From Companilactobacillus formosensis (GTDB lineage Bacteria; Bacillota; Bacilli; Lactobacillales; Lactobacillaceae): DNA of 64,000 bases. This document shows positions 52,191 to 63,274 of this stretch, one piece after another (the stretch's first letter is position 1; the number at the start of each line of letters is the position of its first letter). Position numbers and translations under genes: made by a program. The DNA lies in the NCBI RefSeq assembly GCF_005405305.1, contig NZ_BJDU01000001.1, forward strand, positions 246,791-310,790, in the 5' to 3' direction. The notes below the pieces were generated by a model. The model worked only from the letters and a program-made list of their open reading frames with translations. It was not told where the DNA came from and did no database searches.

Positions 52191-52313
52191 AATAGACGTG
52201 CTTTTATTGGCAGCAATATTAGTTTGTTTATTAAATATAAAGCTCATAACGTACGCCACTCACGTGGTTTATTATTTTACTCAAATATGAACCACCTGGA
52301 TGTGTGTACTTAA
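52167..52313 (+). CDS. Possible 48-codon reading frame in the rpsL leader
   Basis: ATG at 52167 with GAAAGG ten bases upstream, open for 48 codons to TAA at 52311-52313. The product would be basic (many Arg, His and Lys) and starts MAFLRWYSNRRAFIGSN. It resembles no family I know. The start overlaps the -35 box of the rpsL promoter, so RNA from that promoter would lack the start. More likely chance than a gene. Confidence 0.15.
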   Translation: MAFLRWYSNRRAFIGSNISLFIKYKAHNVRHSRGLLFYSNMNHLDVCT

Positions 52314-52333
52314 ATAATTAGGAGGAACTTTGA

Positions 52334-52747
52334 ATGCCTACAATTAATCAATTAGTTCGCAAAGGCCGTAAGTCACAAACTTCAAAGTCTGATGCACCTG
52401 CATTGAACTACGGCTACAATAGTATGAAGAAAGTTGCCACAAAGAACCCAGCTCCACAAAAACGTGGTGTTGCAACTCGTGTCGGAACAATGACACCTAA
52501 GAAACCTAACTCTGCCCTACGTAAGTATGCCCGTGTTAGATTATCAAACCTTATTGAAGTAACAGCATATATCCCAGGAATTGGCCACAACCTACAAGAG
52601 CACAGTGTTGTTCTAGTACGTGGCGGACGTGTAAAGGATCTACCTGGTGTTCGTTATCACGTTGTTCGTGGTGCCTTAGATACTGCCGGTGTTGATGGAC
52701 GTATGCAAAGTCGTTCAAAATATGGTGCTAAGAAGCCTAAGAAATAA
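52334..52747 (+). CDS. rpsL: Ribosomal protein S12
   Basis: 137 aa, [14 protein letters not shown] at the start and [19 protein letters not shown] around the decoding-site loop; the Lys in TPKKPNS that mutates in streptomycin resistance is wild type. Start after TAGGAGGA. First gene of rpsL-rpsG-fusA; tuf is not part of the operon here. Confidence 0.98.
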   Translation: MPTINQLVRKGRKSQTSKSDAPALNYGYNSMKKVATKNPAPQKRGVATRVGTMTPKKPNSALRKYARVRLSNLIEVTAYIPGIGHNLQEHSVVLVRGGRVKDLPGVRYHVVRGALDTAGVDGRMQSRSKYGAKKPKK

Positions 52748-52793
52748 CAATTAATTATTATAAAGAAATAATGTAATAACGGAGGAATTTAAT

Positions 52794-53261
52794 ATGCGTA
52801 AAGGTAGAGCTCCAAAACGTGATGTTTTGCCAGACCCAATGTACAACTCAAAGCTAGTAACTCGTTTGATCAACCATTTGATGTATGATGGTAAAAGAGG
52901 TACTGCTTCAACAATTTTATATCGTGCATTCGATATTATTAAGGATAAGACAGGTAACGAACCATTGGACGTGTTTGAAGAAGCAATGAACAATGTTATG
53001 CCTGTTCTTGAAGTTAAGGCTCGCCGTATCGGTGGTTCTAACTATCAAATTCCTATCGAAGTTCGTCCAGATCGTCGTACAACTCTTGGACTTCGTTGGA
53101 TTACAAGCTATGCTCGTCTACGTGGTGAACACACAATGGACGAACGTCTAGCTAACGAAATTATGGATGCAGCTAACAATACTGGTGCTGCTGTTAAGAA
53201 ACGTGAAGATACACATAAGATGGCCGATGCTAACCGTGCATTCGCTCACTATCGCTGGTAG
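52794..53261 (+). CDS. rpsG: Ribosomal protein S7
   Basis: 155 aa; [20 protein letters not shown] and the C-terminal RAFAHYRW are characteristic. S7 binds the 3' domain of 16S rRNA and in enteric bacteria represses its own operon. GGAGG precedes the ATG. 46 bases after rpsL. Confidence 0.98.
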   Translation: MRKGRAPKRDVLPDPMYNSKLVTRLINHLMYDGKRGTASTILYRAFDIIKDKTGNEPLDVFEEAMNNVMPVLEVKARRIGGSNYQIPIEVRPDRRTTLGLRWITSYARLRGEHTMDERLANEIMDAANNTGAAVKKREDTHKMADANRAFAHYRW

Positions 53262-53307
53262 GATCTAGTTTTAAAACTAGTTAATTTGAGAGGAGAAACA
53301 ATTTTTC

Positions 53308-55404
53308 ATGGCTAATAAACGTGAATTTCCACTAGAAGATACCCGTAATATTGGTATCATGGCCCACATCGATGCCGGTAAAACTACAACTACAGAACGT
53401 ATCTTGTACTATACTGGTAAAATCCACAAAATTGGTGAAACACATGATGGTGCTTCACAAATGGACTGGATGGCTCAAGAACAAGAACGTGGTATTACTA
53501 TCACATCAGCTGCTACAACTGCTGAATGGAAGAACAACCGTATCAATATCATTGATACTCCAGGACACGTTGACTTCACAATCGAAGTTGAACGTTCACT
53601 CCGTGTTCTAGATGGTGCTATTACAGTTCTTGATGCTCAATCAGGTGTTGAACCACAAACAGAAAATGTTTGGCGTCAAGCCTCAACATATGGTGTTCCT
53701 AGAATCGTCTTTGTTAACAAGATGGATAAAATCGGTGCTAACTTTGACTACTCTGTAGAAACATTGCATGAAAGACTAGATGCTAACGCACATGCTATTC
53801 AAATGCCTATCGGTGCCGAAGACAAATTCGAAGGTGTTATCGACTTGATCGAAATGAAAGCCGATCTATACGACGAAGATGAATTAGGTACAAAATGGGA
53901 TACAGTTGATGTTCCAGAAGAATATCGTGCTGAAGCTGAAAAGAAACGTTCAGAATTGATCGAATCTGTTGCTGATGTTGATGATGATATCATGGACAAG
54001 TACCTTGAAGGTGAAGAAATCAGTAACGACGAAATCCGTACTGCTATTCGTAAAGCAACAATCAACTTGAAGTTCTTCCCAGTTCTTGCAGGTTCTGCCT
54101 TCAAGAATAAGGGTGTTCAAATGTTGATGGATGCCGTTGTTGACTACTTACCATCACCACTTGATGTACGTCCTTATAAAGCTACAGATCCTAAGGATGA
54201 CTCAGAAGTTGAACTTATGGCTGACGATGCAAAACCATTTGCTGGTTTGGCATTTAAGATTGCTACTGACCCATTCGTTGGACGTCTAACATACATTCGT
54301 GTATATAGAGGTTCACTAGAATCAGGTTCATACGTTCTTAACTCTACAAAGAACAAGCGTGAACGTGTTGGTCGTTTGCTACAAATGCACTCTAACCACC
54401 GTAAGGAAATCCCTGAAGTATTCTCTGGTGATATCGCTGCTGTTATCGGTTTGAAGAACACTACAACTGGTGATTCTCTAACAGATACTGACCACCCATT
54501 GATCCTTGAATCATTGGATATTCCAGATCCAGTTATCCAAGTTTCTATCGAACCTAACTCAAAGGAAGATAGAGATAAGATGGATGTTGCTATCCAAAAA
54601 CTATCTGAAGAAGATCCAACTTTCCAAGCTGAAACAAATCCTGAAACTGGTGAAACATTGATCGCCGGAATGGGTGAATTGCACTTGGATATCATGGTTG
54701 ACCGTATGAAACGTGAATTTAACGTTGCATGTAAGGTTGGTGAACCTCAAGTTGCTTACCGTGAAACATTTACACAACAAACAAGTGCTCAAGGTAAGTT
54801 CGTTCGTCAATCTGGTGGTAAAGGTCAATATGGTGACGTTTGGGTTGAATTTACACCTAACGAAGAAGGTAAAGGCTTTGAATTCGAAGATGCTATCGTC
54901 GGTGGTGTTGTTCCTCGTGAATACATCCCTTCAGTAGAACAAGGATTGAAAGAATCAATGGAAAACGGTGTTCTTGCTGGATACCCATTGATCGATGTTA
55001 AGGCTAAGTTGTATGATGGTTCATACCACGAAGTCGATTCATCTGAAGCTGCCTTCAAGATTGCTGCTTCAATGGCTCTACGTAACGCTGCTAAGTCAGC
55101 TGGTGCTGTAATTCTTGAACCTATTATGAAGGTTGAAATTGTTACACCAGAAGATTACTTAGGTGATGTTATGGGACAAGTTACTGCTCGTCGTGGACGT
55201 GTTGAAGGTATGGAAGCACGTGGTAATGCGCAACTTATCAATGCTTTCGTTCCACTTGCAGAAATGTTTGGTTACGCTACAACACTTCGTTCAGCAACAC
55301 AAGGTCGTGGTACATTTACAATGACAATGGACCACTACGAAAAGGTTCCTAAGTCAATTCAAGCTGAAATCATTAAGAAAAATGGTGGAAACCCTGAAGA
55401 ATAA
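53308..55404 (+). CDS. fusA: Elongation factor G
   Basis: 698-aa translocation GTPase. G1 [14 protein letters not shown]3 DTPGHVDF and G4 NKMDK lie in the first 145 residues; domains II-V follow (for example [12 protein letters not shown] in domain IV). Start ATG at 53308 behind GAGGAG. Very strong codon bias. Last gene of the str operon, closed by a terminator. Confidence 0.98.
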   Translation: MANKREFPLEDTRNIGIMAHIDAGKTTTTERILYYTGKIHKIGETHDGASQMDWMAQEQERGITITSAATTAEWKNNRINIIDTPGHVDFTIEVERSLRVLDGAITVLDAQSGVEPQTENVWRQASTYGVPRIVFVNKMDKIGANFDYSVETLHERLDANAHAIQMPIGAEDKFEGVIDLIEMKADLYDEDELGTKWDTVDVPEEYRAEAEKKRSELIESVADVDDDIMDKYLEGEEISNDEIRTAIRKATINLKFFPVLAGSAFKNKGVQMLMDAVVDYLPSPLDVRPYKATDPKDDSEVELMADDAKPFAGLAFKIATDPFVGRLTYIRVYRGSLESGSYVLNSTKNKRERVGRLLQMHSNHRKEIPEVFSGDIAAVIGLKNTTTGDSLTDTDHPLILESLDIPDPVIQVSIEPNSKEDRDKMDVAIQKLSEEDPTFQAETNPETGETLIAGMGELHLDIMVDRMKREFNVACKVGEPQVAYRETFTQQTSAQGKFVRQSGGKGQYGDVWVEFTPNEEGKGFEFEDAIVGGVVPREYIPSVEQGLKESMENGVLAGYPLIDVKAKLYDGSYHEVDSSEAAFKIAASMALRNAAKSAGAVILEPIMKVEIVTPEDYLGDVMGQVTARRGRVEGMEARGNAQLINAFVPLAEMFGYATTLRSATQGRGTFTMTMDHYEKVPKSIQAEIIKKNGGNPEE

Positions 55405-55426
55405 TTACTAATTTAGTAAATTAAAA

Positions 55427-55459
55427 AACGTAATGACAATTGTCGTTACGTTTTTTTTT
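55427..55459 (+). terminator. Terminator after fusA
   Basis: AACGTAATGACA/TGTCGTTACGTT palindrome (one mismatch) followed by nine Ts. The flanking As also make it usable for the convergent CPBP gene. Confidence 0.9.
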
Positions 55460-55480
55460 GTACAAAAAAATACTTCTCAA

Positions 55481-56686
55481 TTAAGAGAAGTATCTATTAA
55501 ATGACTTGTTTCTTCTATTATAAACTGATTTTAATAGCAACAAGGCAATGACAATGAAAACCAAAGTTTCGATGAGCGTTAATATATTATCAGCTGTGGT
55601 AACTTTTCCAGACATCAATTCTCCAGATACACTAAAGACTAGTGTGTCTAATAAGAAATGAATGATTACTGGTAAGTAAAATAGATCGGTATATAGGTAA
55701 ATACCACACATCAACAACCCCATACCAAAAGCAAAAACTACTTGCTCGATGGTACTAGCTAGATTTTGTCCGGCGGATAGGTTGCCTAAATGCAATAAAC
55801 CAAAACATAAACTACTGATAATAGCTGCCCAAAAGACGTGGTAAGAATTATTTTTGAAAGCTACTAATAAAATAGTCAAGAATGCATATCGGAAAAGTAA
55901 TTCTTCGGCAATACCAGCTTCAAGTCCACTGAGAATGTATTGTGGTTTCAAATTGATTCCAGAAAAATTAAAATGAAAAAATGAAGTTAAAATATTGCCA
56001 CTACCAAATGCGTTCCAAAGTACAAACCAAAGACTAAAAATTAAAACTAAACTGAGAACAATCCAATTAACATCGTTTGATAAACGTATTTTGGGGAAAC
56101 CATAACCCCAGCGAGTCATTAAAACTATGATTAAAATCATAAAAGTAATTCCACCAAGAAAACTTGAATTAGTAATTAAAGAAACGAAAGGATTAAAATA
56201 AAGAATTGTTCCATAAGTAATCAAACTCAAAGTACTCATAGAAATAACTGCAAAACAGTAAATACTGATCAGTAGTTGTAGTAGTTTATTTTCAATTGCT
56301 CCAAAAAATACTCTGACGTAAGGAATGTAAATTACTAACATTGACACAAGCAACAAAGCAAGTGAAGAAGGTAAGTTCCAATTATATAGTCGCATGGAGA
56401 CGTTAATTAAATAGTGATATGCTTCAGCAATCGTCACTGCCTGAAAGAAGAGTTGAAAGATATAATTCATTCGATCAATTATTTTTTGTGGGCTTGGTTT
56501 TAAATACAAAGCTAAGAGATTCAAAAATATAGGAACGAATAAATAAAGATTCTTAGTCACAGCACTATACCAGAAAAAGATTAGTGCATTAAGGATAACT
56601 TGGACTTTAAACAAAATAAAATAACTTTTGTCTTTATTATTTCGTGAAAACCTGTTATTATAACTAAATTCGAGATTATTATTCAA
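55481..56686 (-). CDS. CPBP-family intramembrane glutamic endopeptidase
   Basis: 401-aa multi-pass membrane protein, about ten hydrophobic segments. The Abi/CPBP motifs lie in the C-terminal half: EAGIAEELLFRY (EEXXXR), FGLLHLGN (FXXXH) and IIHFLLD (HXXXD-type). The N-terminal half, about 220 residues of membrane segments, is longer than in minimal family members. Such proteins are linked to bacteriocin immunity or membrane proteolysis; the role here is unknown. TTG start at 56686 after GTGGAGGTG. It splits fusA from the S10 operon. Confidence 0.82.
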   Translation of the reverse strand: MNNNLEFSYNNRFSRNNKDKSYFILFKVQVILNALIFFWYSAVTKNLYLFVPIFLNLLALYLKPSPQKIIDRMNYIFQLFFQAVTIAEAYHYLINVSMRLYNWNLPSSLALLLVSMLVIYIPYVRVFFGAIENKLLQLLISIYCFAVISMSTLSLITYGTILYFNPFVSLITNSSFLGGITFMILIIVLMTRWGYGFPKIRLSNDVNWIVLSLVLIFSLWFVLWNAFGSGNILTSFFHFNFSGINLKPQYILSGLEAGIAEELLFRYAFLTILLVAFKNNSYHVFWAAIISSLCFGLLHLGNLSAGQNLASTIEQVVFAFGMGLLMCGIYLYTDLFYLPVIIHFLLDTLVFSVSGELMSGKVTTADNILTLIETLVFIVIALLLLKSVYNRRNKSFNRYFS

Positions 56687-56773
56687 TTTACACCTCCACT
56701 ACTTCTTTAGAGTATAGTTGAAAAACATTTTTTTAGAAAGCGTCTTTCATTTGAAAAAATACTTGATTTTACC

Positions 56774-56802
56774 TTGAAAATGTGGAGTTCATCGTGTAAT
56801 AT
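56774..56802 (+). promoter_or_regulatory. Promoter of the S10 operon
   Basis: TTGAAA (56774-56779), 17-base spacer, TAATAT (56797-56802). A TATTAT three bases later is an alternative. The transcript would carry a leader of about 160 nt before rpsJ. Confidence 0.6.
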
Positions 56803-56867
56803 TATAAGAGTGCTTATTTCAGATAGAAGTATGTACAAAAGTGATATTGAAATAATATCGACGGCTT

Positions 56868-56945
56868 AGAAGTGAGAGGTTGCGACACACCCGGCCGCTT
56901 TGCCACGGCAGGGCTGGCGGATATTTTCACGGAGCCGGTCATCTT
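56868..56945 (+). promoter_or_regulatory. GC-rich structured leader of the S10 operon
   Basis: A GC-rich island in AT-rich surroundings. Nested pairing is possible: ACCCGGC (56889-56895) with GCCGGT (56934-56939), CCGC (56895-56898) with GCGG (56917-56920), and TGCC/GGCA (56901-56910). S10 operons are controlled by L4 binding to the leader in E. coli, and L4 (rplD) is encoded here too, so an autoregulatory r-protein leader is likely. The ligand is not shown by sequence. Confidence 0.55.
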
Positions 56946-56971
56946 GAAAGAGACAAAAAGGAGGTAACCCC

Positions 56972-57280
56972 ATGGCAAGTCAAAAAATTCGCATTCGTTT
57001 GAAGGCTTATGAACATCGTATTCTAGATCAATCAGCTGACAAAATTGTGGAAACAGCAAAGAGAACTGGTGCACAAATTTCAGGCCCAATTCCATTGCCT
57101 ACAGAACGTTCACTATATACAGTGCTAGCATCACCACATAAGCACAAGGATTCTAGAGAACAATTCGAAATGCGTACACATAAGAGACTTATCGACGTTG
57201 TTAACCCAACAAAGAAGACGGTTGATTCACTAATGAAGTTGGATCTACCATCTGGTGTTGACATTGAAATCAAATTATAA
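56972..57280 (+). CDS. rpsJ: Ribosomal protein S10
   Basis: 102 aa; [20 protein letters not shown] and [19 protein letters not shown] are diagnostic. Head protein of the 30S subunit and also NusE in antitermination. AAAGGAGGT gives a near-ideal ribosome site. First gene of the S10/spc transcript. Confidence 0.98.
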   Translation: MASQKIRIRLKAYEHRILDQSADKIVETAKRTGAQISGPIPLPTERSLYTVLASPHKHKDSREQFEMRTHKRLIDVVNPTKKTVDSLMKLDLPSGVDIEIKL

Positions 57281-57320
57281 TCAATTAATTAATCAAAAAT
57301 AAATTATTGGAGGTGCAAAC

Positions 57321-57956
57321 ATGGCCAGAAAAGGTATTCTTGGTAAAAAAGTCGGAATGACTCAAATTTTCACTGACAACGGAGAACTTGTTCCCGTAAC
57401 AGTTGTTGAAGCAACACCAAACGTTGTTATGCAACTTAAGACAGTTGAAAATGATGGTTATGAAGCCGTTCAACTAGGTTTTGAAGATAGACGTGAAGTT
57501 CTATCAAACAAACCAGCCAAAGGTCATGCAGAAAAGGCAAACACAACTCCTAAGCATTACATTCGCGAATTCCGCGATGTTGAAATGGGAGATTATGAAT
57601 TAGGTGGCAACGTAACAGTTGATACATTTAATTCAGGTGATATTGTCGACGTTACAGGTACAACAAAGGGACACGGAATGCAAGGTAACATCAAGCGTTT
57701 TGGTCAAGCTCGTGGTCCAGAAACTCACGGTTCTAGATATCACCGTGTTGCTGGTTCAATGGGTGCCATCATTAACCGTGTATTCAAAGGAAAGATGCTT
57801 CCAGGTGTTATGGGTAACAACCGTGTTACTACACAAAACCTTGAAATCATCAAAGTTGATGCAGAACGTAACGCAATCATGATTAAGGGTAATGTTCCCG
57901 GTGCAAACAAATCATTAGTTAAAATCCAAACAGCTATTAAAGCTAATCAAAAATAG
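57321..57956 (+). CDS. rplC: Ribosomal protein L3
   Basis: 211 aa; starts [16 protein letters not shown], with the peptidyl-transferase-proximal loop [20 protein letters not shown]-like segment [14 protein letters not shown] near residues 130-145. Early assembly protein of 50S. 40 bases after rpsJ. Confidence 0.98.
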   Translation: MARKGILGKKVGMTQIFTDNGELVPVTVVEATPNVVMQLKTVENDGYEAVQLGFEDRREVLSNKPAKGHAEKANTTPKHYIREFRDVEMGDYELGGNVTVDTFNSGDIVDVTGTTKGHGMQGNIKRFGQARGPETHGSRYHRVAGSMGAIINRVFKGKMLPGVMGNNRVTTQNLEIIKVDAERNAIMIKGNVPGANKSLVKIQTAIKANQK

Positions 57957-57973
57957 GAAGGAGGAAATGAGTT

Positions 57974-58597
57974 ATGACAAAAATCACAGCTTACAAAGAT
58001 AACGGTGCTGAGAACGGTGCTGTTGAAGTACAAGATGCAATCTTTGGTATCGAACCAAACGATAGTGTTGTTACAGATGCAGTAATCATGCAACGTGCAT
58101 CAATGAGACAAGGTACTCATGATGTTAAGAACCGTTCCGAAGTACGTGGTGGTGGAAGAAAGCCATGGCGTCAAAAGGGTACAGGACGTGCTCGTCAAGG
58201 TTCAATTAGATCACCTCAATGGGTAGGTGGTGGTGTCGTATTCGGCCCAACACCAAGATCATATGCCTATCACCTTCCTAAGAAGGTTAGCCGTTTGGCA
58301 TTGAAGTCTGTACTTTCACAAAAGGCTGCTGACAGTAACTTAATCGTTATTGACTCAATTTCATACGACAAGCCAAGTACAAAAGCTTTTGCACAATTAC
58401 TAAATACAGTAGGTGCTGACAACAAGGCTCTTGTAGTTGTTGAAGATGGTAACGACAATGTTGCTTTATCAGCAAGAAACATTGATAAAGTTAAGGTTGT
58501 TGCACCAGAAGGTGTTAACGTTCTTGACGTTATTAACGCAAACAAGTTAGTTGTTACAAAAGCAGCACTTTCTAAAATTGAGGAGGTGCTTGGATAA
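57974..58597 (+). CDS. rplD: Ribosomal protein L4
   Basis: 207 aa; the internal extended loop is [20 protein letters not shown], which lines the exit tunnel with L22. Candidate regulator of the S10 leader upstream. Stop overlaps the rplW start by one base. Confidence 0.98.
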   Translation: MTKITAYKDNGAENGAVEVQDAIFGIEPNDSVVTDAVIMQRASMRQGTHDVKNRSEVRGGGRKPWRQKGTGRARQGSIRSPQWVGGGVVFGPTPRSYAYHLPKKVSRLALKSVLSQKAADSNLIVIDSISYDKPSTKAFAQLLNTVGADNKALVVVEDGNDNVALSARNIDKVKVVAPEGVNVLDVINANKLVVTKAALSKIEEVLG

Positions 58598-58884
58598 TGA
58601 ACGCTAGAGACGTAATTATTCGCCCTGTTATTACTGAAAGCTCAATGGATGCTATGAACGACAAGAAATATACTTTCGATGTTGCTCTAGATGCTAACAA
58701 AGTTCTTGTTAGACAAGCCGTTGAAGAAATTTTCGGTGTTAAGGTTAAGCAAGTAAATATCATGAATGTTTCTGGTAAGAAGAAGCGCCAAGGTCGTTAC
58801 GAAGGTTTTACTGCAAAACGTCGTAAGGCTATCGTTACTCTTACAGCAGATTCAGATGAAATTAAGATTTTTGACGAAGAATAA
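58597..58884 (+). CDS. rplW: Ribosomal protein L23
   Basis: 95 aa; [15 protein letters not shown] at the start and [20 protein letters not shown] in the second half. Sits at the tunnel exit as docking site for trigger factor and SRP. Coupled to rplD (TAATG). Confidence 0.98.
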   Translation: MNARDVIIRPVITESSMDAMNDKKYTFDVALDANKVLVRQAVEEIFGVKVKQVNIMNVSGKKKRQGRYEGFTAKRRKAIVTLTADSDEIKIFDEE

Positions 58885-58900
58885 ATAAGGAGGTCAAATA

Positions 58901-59734
58901 ATGGCGATTATCAAGTATAAACCAACCACAAACGGTCGTCGTAATATGAATGGTTCTGACTTTTCTGAGATCACAAAGACAACTCCTGAAAAGACACTTC
59001 TAGAATCACAAAGCCATACAGCTGGTCGTAACTCATACGGTCATATTACAGTACGTCACCGTGGTGGTGGACACAAACAAAAATACCGTGTTATTGATTT
59101 CAAACGTAATAAAGACGGTGTTAAAGCTACAGTTAAGGCTATCGAATACGATCCTAACCGTACAGCTAATATTGCACTTATTCATTATTCAGATGGTGTT
59201 AAATCATACATCTTGGCTCCAAAGGGTCTAGAAGTAGGACAAGTTATTGAATCTGGTAAAGATGCAGATATCAAACCAGGTAACGCATTAACACTTGCTG
59301 ATATTCCTGTTGGTACAACAGTTCACAACGTTGAATTGAAACCAGGCAAGGGTGGTCAACTAGGCCGTTCAGCTGGTACTTCAATCCAATTGCTAGGTAG
59401 AGATGGTAAGTATTCAATCCTACGTATGCCTTCTGGTGAAGTTCGTTTGATCCTTTCAACTTGCCGTGCAACTGTTGGTGCTATTGGTAATGAACAACAT
59501 GAACTTATTAAGATTGGTAAAGCTGGACGTAAGCGTTGGTTAGGTATGAGACCTACAGTTCGTGGTTCAGTTATGAACCCTAACGATCACCCACACGGTG
59601 GTGGTGAAGGTAAAGCTCCTATCGGTCATCCATCACCAATGTCACCATGGGGTAAGAAGACCTTGGGTAAGAAGACTCGTTCATCACATGCCAAATCTGA
59701 AAAGCTTATCGTTCGTCATAGAAAAGGTAAGTAA
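58901..59734 (+). CDS. rplB: Ribosomal protein L2
   Basis: 277 aa; [20 protein letters not shown] start, [12 protein letters not shown], and the C-terminal [14 protein letters not shown] loop with the conserved His near the peptidyl transferase centre. AGGAGG before the ATG. Confidence 0.98.
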   Translation: MAIIKYKPTTNGRRNMNGSDFSEITKTTPEKTLLESQSHTAGRNSYGHITVRHRGGGHKQKYRVIDFKRNKDGVKATVKAIEYDPNRTANIALIHYSDGVKSYILAPKGLEVGQVIESGKDADIKPGNALTLADIPVGTTVHNVELKPGKGGQLGRSAGTSIQLLGRDGKYSILRMPSGEVRLILSTCRATVGAIGNEQHELIKIGKAGRKRWLGMRPTVRGSVMNPNDHPHGGGEGKAPIGHPSPMSPWGKKTLGKKTRSSHAKSEKLIVRHRKGK

Positions 59735-59768
59735 ACTATTCATTAGAATAATATAAGGAGGACATAAG

Positions 59769-60050
59769 ATGAGTCGTAGTTTAAAAAAAGGACCATTTGC
59801 TGATGCACACCTTCTAAAGAAGATCGATGCTCAACAAGACTCTGATAAGAAATCAGTTATCAAAACATGGTCAAGACGTTCAACAATTTTTCCTAGTTTC
59901 GTAGGATACACAATCGCAGTTCATGATGGTCGTAAGCACGTTCCAGTTTATATCCAAGAAGATATGGTTGGTCACAAATTAGGTGAATTCGTACCTACAC
60001 GTACTTTCCATGGTCATGCAACTGATGACAAGAAGACAGTTAAGAAATAA
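59769..60050 (+). CDS. rpsS: Ribosomal protein S19
   Basis: 93 aa; [19 protein letters not shown] and the conserved [16 protein letters not shown]. 30S head protein. 34 bases after rplB behind AAGGAGGA. Confidence 0.98.
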   Translation: MSRSLKKGPFADAHLLKKIDAQQDSDKKSVIKTWSRRSTIFPSFVGYTIAVHDGRKHVPVYIQEDMVGHKLGEFVPTRTFHGHATDDKKTVKK

Positions 60051-60064
60051 GAAGGGAGACTTAA

Positions 60065-60421
60065 ATGATGGCAGAACAAGAAATTACATCTGCAACAGCT
60101 AGAGTTACTAACGTGCGTATCGCACCTCGTAAGGCTCGCCTTGTTATTGATCTAATCAGAGGCAAGAATGCTGCTGAGGCACTTGCAATTTTGCAATTCA
60201 CACCTAGAGCAGGCTCTCCAATTATTGCTAAAGCTCTTAAGTCAGCAATTGCAAACGCAGAACATAACTTTGATTTAGATGCACAAAACCTATTCGTTAG
60301 CGAAGCATTCGTAGACGAAGGACCAACTCTAAAACGTTTCCGTCCTAGAGCTAAGGGTTCAGCATCACCAATTAACAAGAGAACAAGTCACATTACAGTT
60401 GTAGTAAGTGAAAAAGAATAG
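60065..60421 (+). CDS. rplV: Ribosomal protein L22
   Basis: 118 aa; [18 protein letters not shown] and the tunnel hairpin region [21 protein letters not shown] lacking macrolide-resistance type insertions as far as can be judged by eye. Two adjacent ATGs (60065 and 60068) share one AAGGGAG site. Confidence 0.97.
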   Translation: MMAEQEITSATARVTNVRIAPRKARLVIDLIRGKNAAEALAILQFTPRAGSPIIAKALKSAIANAEHNFDLDAQNLFVSEAFVDEGPTLKRFRPRAKGSASPINKRTSHITVVVSEKE

Positions 60422-60438
60422 TATTGGAGGTAACTTGA

Positions 60439-61113
60439 GTGGGTCAAAAGATTAATCCAGTCGGATTCCGTGTCGGTGTTATCCGTGACTGGGATGCCAA
60501 ATGGTATGCAAACAATAAAGACTTTTCAACATTTTTACATGAAGACCTAAGAATTCGTAAGTATATTGAAGACAAACTTTCAAATGCTTCCGTTTCAAGA
60601 ATCGAAATCGAACGTACTGCTAAGAACGTTACAGTTTCAATTCATACTGCTAAACCAGGTATGGTTATCGGTAAGGGTGGTTCAGAAGTTGAAAAATTAC
60701 GTAATGAACTAAACAATTTAACTAAGAGAAATATTCACATCAACATTATCGAAATCAAGAAACCTGATTTAGATGCAAAACTAGTTGGTGAAAGTATCGC
60801 TCGTCAACTTGAAGCTCGTATTGCTTTCAGACGTGCACAACGTCAAGCAGTTCAACGTTCAAGACGTGCCGGTGCTAAAGGTATCAAGGTACAAATTTCT
60901 GGTCGTTTAAACGGTGCTGATATGGCTCGTCGTGAATGGCATACAGAAGGAACAGTTCCTTTGCACACATTGCGTGCAGATATCGATTATGCTTGGGTTG
61001 AAGCTAAGACTCAATACGGTAATCTAGGTGTTAAGACTTGGATCTATCGTGGTGAAATTCTTCCAGCTAAGCCACAACATAACGATCAAAAAAATGAAGG
61101 GAAAGGAGAATAA
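60439..61113 (+). CDS. rpsC: Ribosomal protein S3
   Basis: 224 aa; [21 protein letters not shown] at the start, a KH domain with [14 protein letters not shown] (about residues 74-87), and [17 protein letters not shown]. Forms part of the mRNA entry helicase. GTG start at 60439 behind GGAGGTAA. Confidence 0.97.
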   Translation: MGQKINPVGFRVGVIRDWDAKWYANNKDFSTFLHEDLRIRKYIEDKLSNASVSRIEIERTAKNVTVSIHTAKPGMVIGKGGSEVEKLRNELNNLTKRNIHINIIEIKKPDLDAKLVGESIARQLEARIAFRRAQRQAVQRSRRAGAKGIKVQISGRLNGADMARREWHTEGTVPLHTLRADIDYAWVEAKTQYGNLGVKTWIYRGEILPAKPQHNDQKNEGKGE

Positions 61114-61116
61114 TCT

Positions 61117-61548
61117 ATGCTAGTACCAAAACGTGTAAAACACCGTCGTGAATTCCGTGGTAAGATGCGCGGAGAAGCTAAAGGTGGAAAAACTGTTACA
61201 TTTGGTGATTATGGTTTGAAGTCACTTGACTCAAGCTGGATCTCAAATAGACAAATTGAAGCAGCCCGTGTTGCTATGACTCGTTACATGAAGCGTGGTG
61301 GTAAGGTTTGGATTAAAATCTTCCCTCATAAATCATACACTGCTAAGGGTGTAGGTGTTCGTATGGGTAATGGTAAAGGTGCTCCAGCCGGATGGGTAGC
61401 TCCAGTTAAACGCGAAAAGGTTTTATTTGAAATCGGTGGCGTTTCTGAAGAAGTTGCTCGTGAAGCTTTAAGACTTGCATCACACAAACTACCCGTTAGA
61501 ACTAAGTTTGTAAAACGTGAGGAAGTAGGTGGCGCTGATGAAGGCTAG
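61117..61548 (+). CDS. rplP: Ribosomal protein L16
   Basis: 143 aa; [19 protein letters not shown] start and [17 protein letters not shown] around the A-site tRNA contact. Starts three bases after rpsC; its last codons overlap rpmC. Confidence 0.98.
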   Translation: MLVPKRVKHRREFRGKMRGEAKGGKTVTFGDYGLKSLDSSWISNRQIEAARVAMTRYMKRGGKVWIKIFPHKSYTAKGVGVRMGNGKGAPAGWVAPVKREKVLFEIGGVSEEVAREALRLASHKLPVRTKFVKREEVGGADEG

Positions 61549-61732
61549 TGAAATCAAAGAGCTAACTGCTGCTCAATTGCAAGACAAAGTTAAAGAATAT
61601 AAAGAAGAACTATTCAACTTGCGTTTCCAACAAGCCACAGGTCAATTGGAAAACACAGCTCGTCTAAAGGCTGTAAGAAAGAACATTGCAAGACTAAGAA
61701 CAGCTCAAAACCAAAAGAATAACGAAAAATAA
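61538..61732 (+). CDS. rpmC: Ribosomal protein L29
   Basis: 64-aa two-helix protein: [20 protein letters not shown] and [20 protein letters not shown]. The ATG at 61538 overlaps the rplP end by 11 bases; a GTG nine bases earlier extends the frame but adds non-conserved residues. Confidence 0.96.
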   Translation: MKASEIKELTAAQLQDKVKEYKEELFNLRFQQATGQLENTARLKAVRKNIARLRTAQNQKNNEK

Positions 61733-61754
61733 TAAACAGGAAGGGGATATCAAG

Positions 61755-62027
61755 TTGAGCGAAACACAAACTCGTAACCATCGTAAAGTATATCAAGGAC
61801 GTGTCGTTTCAGATAAAATGGATAAGACAATCGTCGTTGTTGTTGAAACAAGAAAACAACATCCAGTTTATGGTAAGCGTGTAAGATATTCTAAAAAATA
61901 CTACGTTCAAGACGATAACAACGAAGCTAAAGTTAACGATATTGTACGTATCATGGAAACTCGACCTTTGTCAAAGACAAAGCGCTTCCGTTTATTAGAC
62001 ATCGTTGAAAAAGCAGTTAAGATCTAG
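61755..62027 (+). CDS. rpsQ: Ribosomal protein S17
   Basis: 90 aa; [21 protein letters not shown]-fold start and [22 protein letters not shown] end. TTG start at 61755 behind AGGAAGGGGA. Confidence 0.97.
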   Translation: MSETQTRNHRKVYQGRVVSDKMDKTIVVVVETRKQHPVYGKRVRYSKKYYVQDDNNEAKVNDIVRIMETRPLSKTKRFRLLDIVEKAVKI

Positions 62028-62056
62028 ACTATAACGGATGAGAGGAGGGCCAAAAC

Positions 62057-62425
62057 GTGATTCAACAAGAAAGTCGTCTAAAAGTTGCAGATAATTCTGG
62101 AGCTCGTGAAATTCTAACTATTAAAGTACTTGGTGGTTCAAACCGTAAGATTGCTAACATCGGTGATATTATCGTTGCTACTGTCAAACAAGCAACACCA
62201 GGTGGCGTTGTTAAAAAAGGTGATGTAGTTAAGGCAGTTATCGTAAGAACTGTTTCAGGTGCTCACCGTGCTGATGGTTCTTACATCAGATTTGACGAAA
62301 ATGCTGCAGTTATTATTAATGCTGATAAAACACCTAGAGGAACTCGTATCTTTGGACCAGTTGCTCGTGAACTACGTGATAACGATTTTATGAAGATCGT
62401 ATCTCTAGCACCAGAAGTGCTATAA
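62057..62425 (+). CDS. rplN: Ribosomal protein L14
   Basis: 122 aa; [19 protein letters not shown] at the start and [15 protein letters not shown] near the end. GTG start at 62057 behind GAGAGGAGG. Confidence 0.98.
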   Translation: MIQQESRLKVADNSGAREILTIKVLGGSNRKIANIGDIIVATVKQATPGGVVKKGDVVKAVIVRTVSGAHRADGSYIRFDENAAVIINADKTPRGTRIFGPVARELRDNDFMKIVSLAPEVL

Positions 62426-62457
62426 AAAGAACAATTAAATTCAGGAGGTGCTGAATA

Positions 62458-62700
62458 GTGTTTGTAAAAACTGGAGACAATGTCAAAGTTATCGCTGGTG
62501 ACGCTAAGGGTAAAACAGGAGTAGTTAAAAAAGCTATGCCTGCTGTAAACAAAGTTATCGTCGAAGGCGTAAACGTTGTAAAGAAACACTCTAAGCCAAC
62601 TAACGCACAACCACAAGGTGGAATTGTTGACGTTGAAAGACCTATTAGCGCAACTAACGTTAAAGTTGTAAATAAGACAACTGATAAAGAAGATAAATAA
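62458..62700 (+). CDS. rplX: Ribosomal protein L24, short form
   Basis: 80 aa; KOW motif in [20 protein letters not shown] and the conserved [13 protein letters not shown]. About 20 residues shorter at the C-terminus than the roughly 103-aa Bacillus protein; ends NKTTDKEDK. The stop abuts a good rplE ribosome site, so this is a natural short form, not a break. GTG start behind AGGAGGTG. Confidence 0.95.
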   Translation: MFVKTGDNVKVIAGDAKGKTGVVKKAMPAVNKVIVEGVNVVKKHSKPTNAQPQGGIVDVERPISATNVKVVNKTTDKEDK

Positions 62701-62716
62701 GAAAGGAGAAAACTAA

Positions 62717-63259
62717 ATGGCTAACGCATTAAAAGAACAATATGTTAGTGAAATCACACCATCAATGATGAAGAAGTTCAACTATTCATCAATCATGGAA
62801 ACACCTAAGATCGAAAAGATTGTTTTGAACATGGGTGTTGGTGATGCTATTGCTAACTCAAAGAATCTTGACGAAGCTGTTGAAGAACTAAGCTTGATTG
62901 CTGGTCAAAAACCTTTGATCACAAAAGCTAAGAAATCAATCGCTGGTTTCAGACTTCGTGAAGGTATGTCAATCGGTGCTAAAGTTACTCTACGTGGCGA
63001 CCGCATGTATGACTTCCTTGACAAATTAATCAATATTGCTTTACCACGTGTTCGTGACTTCCGTGGTGTATCAACACGTTCATTCGATGGTCGTGGTAAC
63101 TATACACTAGGTATCAAAGAACAATTGGTTTTCCCAGAAATTGACTACGATAAGGTTAACAAGATTCGTGGATTGGACATCGTTATTGTTACAACAGCTA
63201 ACACAGATGAAGAATCACGTGAACTATTAACTCAAATCGGTATGCCATTCAAAAAATAA
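62717..63259 (+). CDS. rplE: Ribosomal protein L5
   Basis: 180 aa; [35 protein letters not shown] and [17 protein letters not shown]. Central protuberance protein binding 5S rRNA. GAAAGGAG precedes the ATG. Confidence 0.98.
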   Translation: MANALKEQYVSEITPSMMKKFNYSSIMETPKIEKIVLNMGVGDAIANSKNLDEAVEELSLIAGQKPLITKAKKSIAGFRLREGMSIGAKVTLRGDRMYDFLDKLINIALPRVRDFRGVSTRSFDGRGNYTLGIKEQLVFPEIDYDKVNKIRGLDIVIVTTANTDEESRELLTQIGMPFKK

Positions 63260-63274
63260 TAGGAGGTAAATTCA

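Noticed and set aside
52490-52520. Streptomycin-resistance change in rpsL
   Set aside because: TPKKPNS is intact, so the usual Lys position is wild type.
56920-56935. Similarity of the rpsJ leader (ATATTTTCACGGAG) to repeat copy F (ATTTTCACGGAC)
   Set aside because: The match is about 11 bases with different surroundings and structure; treated as chance.
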